Of a stretch of 6,140 nucleotides of DNA, positions 1 through 6,140 are shown piece after piece. Location: positions 1-6,140 of the forward strand of contig CANGQU010000047.1 in the NCBI GenBank assembly GCA_947456345.1, written 5' to 3'. The translations under genes were made by a program, and so were the position numbers. Position 1 is the stretch's first letter. Each line of letters starts with the position of its first letter. This DNA is from Alphaproteobacteria bacterium (GTDB lineage: Bacteria; Pseudomonadota; Alphaproteobacteria; SHNJ01). The notes beneath the pieces are model-generated. The model did no database searches, was not told the origin of the DNA, and saw only the letters and a list, made by a program, of their open reading frames with translations.

Positions 1-1617
<1,617 letters not shown>

Positions 1618-1620
1618 TTA

Positions 1621-1624
1621 CTCC
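1621..1624 (-). promoter_or_regulatory. Ribosome binding site of rpoC
   Basis: GGAG on the minus strand, 6 nt before the ATG at 1612-1614. It supports this start for rpoC and independent ribosome loading after the 77-bp gap from the rpoB stop codon. Confidence 0.8.
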
Positions 1625-1650
1625 AATTACCTTTTTAACCTGCTGTACCC

Positions 1651-1687
1651 AATCGCCGCCACGGCGCCCATAGACGCCGTGGCGATT
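1651..1687 (-). other. Intergenic stem-loop between rpoB and rpoC
   Basis: The spacer holds a long inverted repeat. AATCGCC (1651-1657) and ACGGCG (1661-1666) pair with CGCCGT (1675-1680) and GGCGATT (1681-1687), giving 13 base pairs with one 3-nt bulge (GCC, 1658-1660) and an 8-nt loop. In the transcript it starts about 4 nt after the rpoB stop codon and ends 26 nt before the rpoC Shine-Dalgarno sequence. It has no following T-tract in the direction of transcription, so it is not a standard intrinsic terminator. It could be an RNA processing or stability element that uncouples the two messages. The pairing is seen directly; the role is inferred. Confidence 0.6.
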
Positions 1688-1691
1688 TGTT

Positions 1692-4600
1692 TTATAGATC
1701 CGATTGTTGCAATTCCACGTTCAAGCCCAAGGATTTGATTTCCTTGACCAAAACGTTGAACGATTCGGGGATACCCGCTTCGAAATTGTCGTCGCCGCGA
1801 ATAATGGCTTCGTAGACCTTGGTGCGTCCGGAAACGTCGTCCGATTTCACGGTCAACATTTCCTGCAAAGTATAAGCCGCGCCATAAGCTTGCAATGCCC
1901 AGACTTCCATCTCCCCGAAACGCTGGCCGCCGAACTGGGCCTTGCCGCCCAGAGGCTGCTGCGTAACCAAGGAATAAGGCCCGATAGAACGCGCGTGAAT
2001 CTTGTCGTCGACCAAGTGGTGCAGTTTGAGCAAATACATATAGCCGACGGTGACCTGGCGGGCGAATTGCTCGCCGGTGCGGCCGTCATACAACGTCACC
2101 TGACCGGATTTTTGTAAACCCGCGCTTTCCAACGCCGTTGTGATTTCCAACTCGCTAGCGCCGTCGAATACGGGCGTTGCCACCGGCACACCACCGCGCA
2201 AGTTCGAGCCCAGCTCCAATAACTCGTTGTCGTTCATTTTGCCGATGTGCTTGTACACTTCGTCGCCATAAACGTCTTTTAGCTTGGCTTTCAATTCGTT
2301 GGTATTGGCGTTTTTCTGCTGGATCGCCTGGATCATTTCATTGATCTGGCGGCCCATACCGGCGCTGGCCCAACCCAAATGAGTTTCCAAAATCTGTCCG
2401 ACATTCATCCGGCTTGGAACGCCCAACGGGTTCAAGACGAAATCGACATGCGTGCCGTCTTCCAGCATGGGCATATCCTCGATCGGAACGATATTGGAAA
2501 TAACCCCTTTGTTGCCGTGGCGGCCGGCCATTTTATCACCGGGCTGCAATTTGCGTTTGACGGCCACGAATACCTTGACCATTTTCATGACGCCAGGCGG
2601 CAATTCATCGCCGCGCTGCAACTTCTCGACCTTATCTTCGAAACGGTTTTGCAGAACTTTGACACCGTCGTCGAATTGCTTTTTCAGCGCCTCGATATGA
2701 TCCATTTGCGCGTCGTCGGCGATCACCAGTTGACGCAGCAGATGGTTCGGTGTTTCGGCCAAAGTGGCGCTGTCCAATTTCACGCCTTTTTTCAAATTGC
2801 CGTCTTTGGGCGCGGTGGTAACTGTCTGCCCCTCGAGCAAGACTTTCAAGCGGGCGATAAAGCTGCGTTCCAAAATCGCGCGTTCATCGTCGCGATCCTT
2901 GGCCAGGCGGGCGATTTCGGTGCGCTCGATCGACATGGCGCGCTCGTCCTTATCTACGCCGCGGCGGCTAAAGACCCGCACTTCGACGATGGTGCCGGAA
3001 ATGCCCGGCGGTACGCGTAACGAGGTATCGCGCACATCGGATGCTTTTTCGCCGAAAATCGCACGCAGCAATTTTTCTTCGGGTGTCATCGGCGATTCGC
3101 CCTTGGGCGTCACTTTGCCGACCAAGATATCGCCAGCCTTTACTTCGGCGCCGATATAGATGATCCCAGCTTCGTCCAAATTGCGCAAAGCTTCTTCGCC
3201 GACGTTTGGAATGTCGCGGCTGATTTCTTCTTGGCCCAATTTGGTGTCGCGGGCCATGACTTCGAATTCTTCGATGTGGATGCTGGTGAACACGTCGTCG
3301 CGGACGATGCGCTCCGAGATCAAAATCGAATCCTCGAAGTTGTAACCGTTCCATGGCATGAACGCGACCAAAGCGTTACGGCCCAACGCCAATTCACCCA
3401 GATGGGTAGACGGGCCGTCAGCAATCACGTCACCCGCTTTGACCACGTCGCCCACTTTGACGATGGGGCGTTGGTTGATACAGGTGCTTTGGTTGCTGCG
3501 CTGGAATTTCAGCAGGGTGTAAATATCGACACCCGGCGAATCAGATTTAGTCTGTTCGGTAACGCGGATCACGATCCGGTTGCCTTCGACTTGATCAACG
3601 ATACCGCCACGTTTAGCGACGACCGAAGCACCAGAATCACGGGCAACGGTTTCTTCCATGCCGGTGCCGACCAGCGGCGCTTCGGCTTGGATCAACGGCA
3701 CGGCCTGGCGCTGCATGTTGGAACCCATCAATGCGCGGTTAGCGTCATCGTTTTCCAAAAATGGAATCAAGGCGGCAGCAACCGACACCAATTGCTTGGG
3801 CGAAACGTCCATCATTTCGATGTCTTGCGGGCGGGCCAAAATAAAGTCCCCACCCTTGCGGCAGGAAATCAAATCGGCGGTGAATTCGCCCTTGTCGTTC
3901 AATTCGGCGTTGGCCTGCGCTACGGTATATTTCTCTTCCTGGCTGGCCGATAAATAGACCACTTCGCTGGTGACTTTGCCGTTCGCAACCTTGCGATAGG
4001 GCGATTCGATAAACCCATATTGGTTGATGCGGGCATAGGTGGCCAGCGAGTTGATCAGACCGATATTCGGCCCCTCGGGCGTTTCAATCGGACAGATCCG
4101 GCCATAATGGGTTGGGTGCACGTCGCGCACTTCGAAACCGGCGCGTTCGCGGGTCAAGCCGCCCGGTCCAAGGGCAGAGAGGCGGCGTTTATGGGTGATC
4201 TCCGATAACGGATTGGTTTGATCCATAAACTGCGACAATTGGCTCGAGCCGAAAAATTCGCGCACCGATGCCGCCGCCGGTTTGGCGTTGATCAAATCGT
4301 TCGGCATCACGGTGTCGATTTCGACGCTGCTCATGCGTTCGCGGATCGCGCGCTCCATCCGCAGCAGACCCAAACGGTATTGGTTTTCCAGCAATTCCCC
4401 AACCGAGCGGACGCGGCGGTTGCCCAAATTATCGATATCGTCGCCCATGCCGCCGGAATGTTTCAATTCATGCAGGGTTTTCAAGATGGTGATGATATCC
4501 ACCTTGCGCAGCACACGCAAATTATCGTCGGTCTCAAAGCCTAAACGCGAATTCATTTTCACGCGGCCAACGGGCGATAGATCGTAACGCTCGAGGTCAA

Positions 4601-5882
4601 AGAATAGGCTGGTAAACAAGGCGTCGGCAGCTTCCAAAGTTGGCGGCTCGCCCGGACGCATAACACGATAAATATCCAACAATGCGTCTTCGCGGTTAAA
4701 ATTTTTGTCAATTGCCAAGCTGTTGCGCAAATACGGGCCGACATTGACGCCGTCAATTGCCAATAACTTGATCTCTTTGATATTGAGCTTTTCGAACTGC
4801 TTCAACAAAGCCGAGGTGATTTCATCCCCCGCTTCGCACAACACTTCGCCCGATTCCGGGTTGATCATATCGACGGCGACGTATTGGCCGGTCAATTCCT
4901 CTTCGGACAGCAAACGATCTTTTAATCCGTCGGCTTGAATTTTCTTGCCCAAGCGCGGGGTCATTTTGGTGCCAGCTTCGGCGATGACTTTGCCGGTGGC
5001 GGCGTCGCGCAAATCAAAGGCTAATTTGTGGCCCAACAACGCTTCGGGGTTAAATTCGGTTTTCCAATTGCTACCATCGCGCTTGATTTTGTACTGACCA
5101 TAGAAGCTATGCAGGATTTCTTCTTTTGACATGCCCTGCGCCTCGAGCGGGTCCAAACGCTCGCCTTTGGCGGCGCGCTCGGCGCGGCGCTGTTCCGTTT
5201 CAGCAGAATCCAACGCCAACAACAAAGTGGTCGCAGGCAGTTTGCGCTTGCGATCGATGCGCACATACATCAAATCTTTGGCATCGAATTCGAAATCCAA
5301 CCACGAGCCGCGATAGGGAATGACGCGGGCATTGTATAAAAACTTGCCGCTGATATGGGTCTTGCCCTTGTCGTGGTCGAAAAACACGCCGGGGCTGCGG
5401 TGCATTTGGCTGACGATAACGCGTTCGGTACCGTTGACAATAAATGTGCCGTTACCGGTCATCAGCGGCATGTCGCCGAAATAGACGTCTTGCTCTTTGA
5501 TGTCGCGGATCGATTTCGCACCCGTGTCGGCGTCAACATCCCACACCACCAAACGCAAAGTGACTTTTAATGGAGCAGCAAAAGTAAGACCGCGTTGACG
5601 GCATTCGTCGGTATCATATTTCGGATCTTCGAGTTCGTATTTCACAAACTCCATTTGCGCGTTGCCGGAGAAATCGGAAATCGGGAACACGGATTTAAAC
5701 ACCGCGTTCAATCCGGTATCGGTGCGTTTTTCGGCCGGGGTATAAATTTGCAAGAAATTGTCGTACGAGGTTTTTTGCACCTCGATCAAATTGGGCATAG
5801 CCGCCACTTCGGCGATACGGCCAAAGGACTTGCGGATTCTTTTGCGCTGCGCAAAACTGAGGGCCAAATTGGACGATTTCAT
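1692..5882 (-). CDS. rpoB: RNA polymerase subunit beta, complete
   Basis: Second-largest catalytic subunit of RNA polymerase; it forms one side of the cleft and binds rifampicin. The frame codes for 1396 residues, within the longer alphaproteobacterial size range. Visible in order: N-terminal ...[20 protein letters not shown] (to residue 36); protrusion/lobe with [20 protein letters not shown] (150-169); a lineage insert with two degenerate [16 protein letters not shown] repeats (about 285-385); the rifampicin region at 545-571 (nt 4170-4250); [20 protein letters not shown] (595-614); [14 protein letters not shown] with E850 and D851; a charged insert about 975-1095; [14 protein letters not shown] with active-site lysines K1117 and K1125; [20 protein letters not shown] (1151-1170); and the C-terminal clamp ending with [10 protein letters not shown] and SDL. 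Rifampicin-contact positions D554, H564, S569 and I610 (E. coli D516, H526, S531, I572) carry the sensitive-type residues. The chosen ATG has GGAG 8 nt upstream. rpoC follows directly; the upstream region may attenuate transcription. Confidence 0.99.
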   Translation of the reverse strand: MKSSNLALSFAQRKRIRKSFGRIAEVAAMPNLIEVQKTSYDNFLQIYTPAEKRTDTGLNAVFKSVFPISDFSGNAQMEFVKYELEDPKYDTDECRQRGLTFAAPLKVTLRLVVWDVDADTGAKSIRDIKEQDVYFGDMPLMTGNGTFIVNGTERVIVSQMHRSPGVFFDHDKGKTHISGKFLYNARVIPYRGSWLDFEFDAKDLMYVRIDRKRKLPATTLLLALDSAETEQRRAERAAKGERLDPLEAQGMSKEEILHSFYGQYKIKRDGSNWKTEFNPEALLGHKLAFDLRDAATGKVIAEAGTKMTPRLGKKIQADGLKDRLLSEEELTGQYVAVDMINPESGEVLCEAGDEITSALLKQFEKLNIKEIKLLAIDGVNVGPYLRNSLAIDKNFNREDALLDIYRVMRPGEPPTLEAADALFTSLFFDLERYDLSPVGRVKMNSRLGFETDDNLRVLRKVDIITILKTLHELKHSGGMGDDIDNLGNRRVRSVGELLENQYRLGLLRMERAIRERMSSVEIDTVMPNDLINAKPAAASVREFFGSSQLSQFMDQTNPLSEITHKRRLSALGPGGLTRERAGFEVRDVHPTHYGRICPIETPEGPNIGLINSLATYARINQYGFIESPYRKVANGKVTSEVVYLSASQEEKYTVAQANAELNDKGEFTADLISCRKGGDFILARPQDIEMMDVSPKQLVSVAAALIPFLENDDANRALMGSNMQRQAVPLIQAEAPLVGTGMEETVARDSGASVVAKRGGIVDQVEGNRIVIRVTEQTKSDSPGVDIYTLLKFQRSNQSTCINQRPIVKVGDVVKAGDVIADGPSTHLGELALGRNALVAFMPWNGYNFEDSILISERIVRDDVFTSIHIEEFEVMARDTKLGQEEISRDIPNVGEEALRNLDEAGIIYIGAEVKAGDILVGKVTPKGESPMTPEEKLLRAIFGEKASDVRDTSLRVPPGISGTIVEVRVFSRRGVDKDERAMSIERTEIARLAKDRDDERAILERSFIARLKVLLEGQTVTTAPKDGNLKKGVKLDSATLAETPNHLLRQLVIADDAQMDHIEALKKQFDDGVKVLQNRFEDKVEKLQRGDELPPGVMKMVKVFVAVKRKLQPGDKMAGRHGNKGVISNIVPIEDMPMLEDGTHVDFVLNPLGVPSRMNVGQILETHLGWASAGMGRQINEMIQAIQQKNANTNELKAKLKDVYGDEVYKHIGKMNDNELLELGSNLRGGVPVATPVFDGASELEITTALESAGLQKSGQVTLYDGRTGEQFARQVTVGYMYLLKLHHLVDDKIHARSIGPYSLVTQQPLGGKAQFGGQRFGEMEVWALQAYGAAYTLQEMLTVKSDDVSGRTKVYEAIIRGDDNFEAGIPESFNVLVKEIKSLGLNVELQQSDL

Positions 5883-5890
5883 CGACGCTG

Positions 5891-5894
5891 CTCC
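5891..5894 (-). promoter_or_regulatory. Ribosome binding site of rpoB
   Basis: GGAG on the minus strand with an 8-nt spacer to the ATG at 5880-5882. It fixes the start at MKSSNLAL and leaves only 16 nt between it and the T-tract of the upstream hairpin. Confidence 0.8.
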
Positions 5895-5910
5895 ATATAA
5901 TTATGACGCT

Positions 5911-5938
5911 AAAAAACGCCCGCGCCGAACCGGCGGGG
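5911..5938 (-). terminator. Terminator-like hairpin with T6, candidate attenuator before rpoB
   Basis: On the minus strand, CGCCG (5935-5931) and CGGCG (5927-5923) form a perfect GC stem around the loop GTT. Two more C-G pairs lie beyond a single C/C mismatch, then a short GC-rich segment and TTTTTT (5916-5911). An alternative 5-bp stem CCCGC/GCGGG uses the same bases. This is the form of an intrinsic terminator. It ends 28 bp before the rpoB ATG, too close to leave room for a promoter downstream, so rpoB must be reached by readthrough or regulated antitermination. In E. coli the rplL-rpoB gap is also known to hold a partial terminator. The structure is seen; termination activity is inferred. 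Confidence 0.5.
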
Positions 5939-5948
5939 CAATAGCGAG

Positions 5949-6026
5949 TTAGAATTTTAAAAGAGTAGAAATCTGGGCAATGGGATTGAAAAACAAACAA
6001 AAATCGAAATTCGTATCGATGTGCAT
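5949..6026 (-). CDS. Possible 25-residue leader peptide upstream of rpoB
   Basis: A short ORF reads MHIDTNFDFCLFFNPIAQ followed by ISTLLKF and TAA. GAGGGG (6031-6036) sits 4 nt before the ATG, close for a Shine-Dalgarno sequence but workable through its GAGG core. Five of 25 residues are phenylalanine, four of them within residues 7-13. The stop codon is about 10 nt before the GC hairpin with the T-tract, the usual layout of a leader peptide that controls an attenuator. No known family is recognised. An ORF this short in AT-rich sequence can arise by chance, so it may not be translated. Confidence 0.25.
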   Translation of the reverse strand: MHIDTNFDFCLFFNPIAQISTLLKF

Positions 6027-6050
6027 AATTCCCCTCGCCGCTGAAAGAGG

Positions 6051-6072
6051 AGGATTTATAGAGGATTTATAG
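6051..6072. repeat. Tandem duplication of an 11-bp unit
   Basis: AGGATTTATAG occurs twice without a gap (6051-6061 and 6062-6072) and is flanked by further AGG sequence. Read on the minus strand each unit is CTATAAATCCT. It lies 11-32 nt into the predicted transcript of the upstream promoter. Each copy contains TATAAA, so it could also supply alternative -10 elements, but no good -35 sequence lies at the right distance. Confidence 0.75.
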
Positions 6073-6089
6073 CAGCTTGCCTAGCCCCC

Positions 6090-6118
6090 ATTATCAAAAA
6101 AAGGTAATTTTTTTACAA
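6090..6118 (-). promoter_or_regulatory. Candidate sigma70-type promoter for rpoBC
   Basis: On the minus strand TTGTAA (6118-6113; 4 of 6 to TTGACA) and GATAAT (6095-6090; 5 of 6 to TATAAT) are separated by exactly 17 bp. The spacer consists of A-tract and T-tract sequence around TTACC. Transcription would start near 6083, giving a leader of about 200 nt before rpoB. The -35 element is only 2 bp from the 16-bp parS site, and the outer edge of the 22-bp palindrome touches it. AT-rich DNA yields such matches by chance, so confidence is moderate. Confidence 0.4.
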
Positions 6119-6120
6119 AA

Positions 6121-6136
6121 TGTTTCACGTGAAACA
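6121..6136. other. parS: parS centromere site (ParB binding site)
   Basis: TGTTTCACGTGAAACA is identical to the classical chromosomal parS sequence bound by ParB/Spo0J proteins. The palindrome extends 3 bp on each side (AAA...TTT), making 22 bp of perfect dyad symmetry at 6118-6139. ParB loads on such sites as a CTP-dependent clamp, spreads, and works with ParA and SMC to segregate the origin region. No parA or parB gene is in the window, so this is a site away from those genes as far as can be seen. It implies that rpoBC lies in the origin-proximal part of the chromosome. An exact 16-bp match in an intergenic region is very unlikely by chance. Confidence 0.9.
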
Positions 6137-6140
6137 TTTC

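Noticed and set aside
1651..1691. Intrinsic terminator between rpoB and rpoC
   Set aside because: In the sense direction the stem is followed by GGGTACAGC, not a T-tract. The T-rich side faces the plus strand, where no gene is present to terminate.
3231..3953. Long plus-strand open frame (240 codons) antisense to rpoB
   Set aside because: It lies wholly within the rpoB coding sequence and its peptide is a His/Gln/Asp-rich shadow of the conserved beta frame, with no recognisable domain.
5900..5905. CATAAT on the minus strand as a -10 element right before rpoB
   Set aside because: The sequence 17 bp upstream falls inside the GC hairpin and has no -35 resemblance, and a start here would leave almost no leader for the ribosome binding site.
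5695..6000. Minus-strand 101-codon frame overlapping the rpoB start and the leader
   Set aside because: It covers the rpoB N-terminal codons in another frame and the hairpin, has no family resemblance, and the rpoB frame is certain.
6096..6114. A7-N5-T7 inverted repeat as a terminator or separate element
   Set aside because: The stem would be pure A-T and weak, and the stretch is better explained as the AT-rich spacer of the candidate promoter.
6081..6137. 18-residue minus-strand ORF starting MFHVKHF inside parS
   Set aside because: The peptide is just a translation of parS and the promoter spacer, and would lie upstream of the predicted transcription start; no ribosome binding site can be seen before it.

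Overview
The window is the RNA polymerase beta/beta-prime locus of a bacterium, read entirely on the minus strand. From high to low coordinates it holds a 258-bp control region (5883-6140), a complete rpoB (1692-5882), a 77-bp intergenic spacer with a strong hairpin, and the first 538 codons of rpoC (1614 down to 1, cut by the window edge). Both proteins look alphaproteobacterial: RpoB has 1396 residues (E. coli has 1342), reads [14 protein letters not shown] in the rifampicin region, and RpoC ends in the window with an [24 protein letters not shown] segment. GC content is moderate by eye and leucine TTG is very common, so a high-GC Rhizobium- or Caulobacter-type genome is less likely than a medium-GC lineage. 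The genus cannot be fixed from this sequence.

The genes themselves are ordinary, intact housekeeping genes. No mobile element, CRISPR array, tRNA or rRNA was seen. The long open frames antisense to rpoB and rpoC are shadows of the coding sequence.

The interesting part is the control region upstream of rpoB. In the direction of transcription it contains: (i) a perfect 16-bp parS sequence, TGTTTCACGTGAAACA, at 6121-6136, inside a 22-bp perfect palindrome; (ii) 2 bp further on, a sigma70-like promoter, TTGTAA-17 bp-GATAAT; (iii) an 11-bp tandem repeat in the predicted start of the transcript; (iv) a possible 25-codon, phenylalanine-rich leader ORF with its own Shine-Dalgarno sequence; (v) a GC hairpin followed by six T residues, ending 28 bp before the rpoB start. 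The segment carrying the leader-ORF Shine-Dalgarno sequence (6031-6040) is also complementary to the 5' arm of that hairpin, which is the logic of a transcription attenuator.

The working picture is that rpoBC is transcribed from its own promoter beside a ParB-binding centromere site, perhaps also by readthrough from ribosomal protein genes beyond the window. Entry into rpoB would be modulated by a leaky terminator. The parS match is a direct sequence observation. The attenuator and leader peptide are inferences that need RNA data or comparison with relatives.
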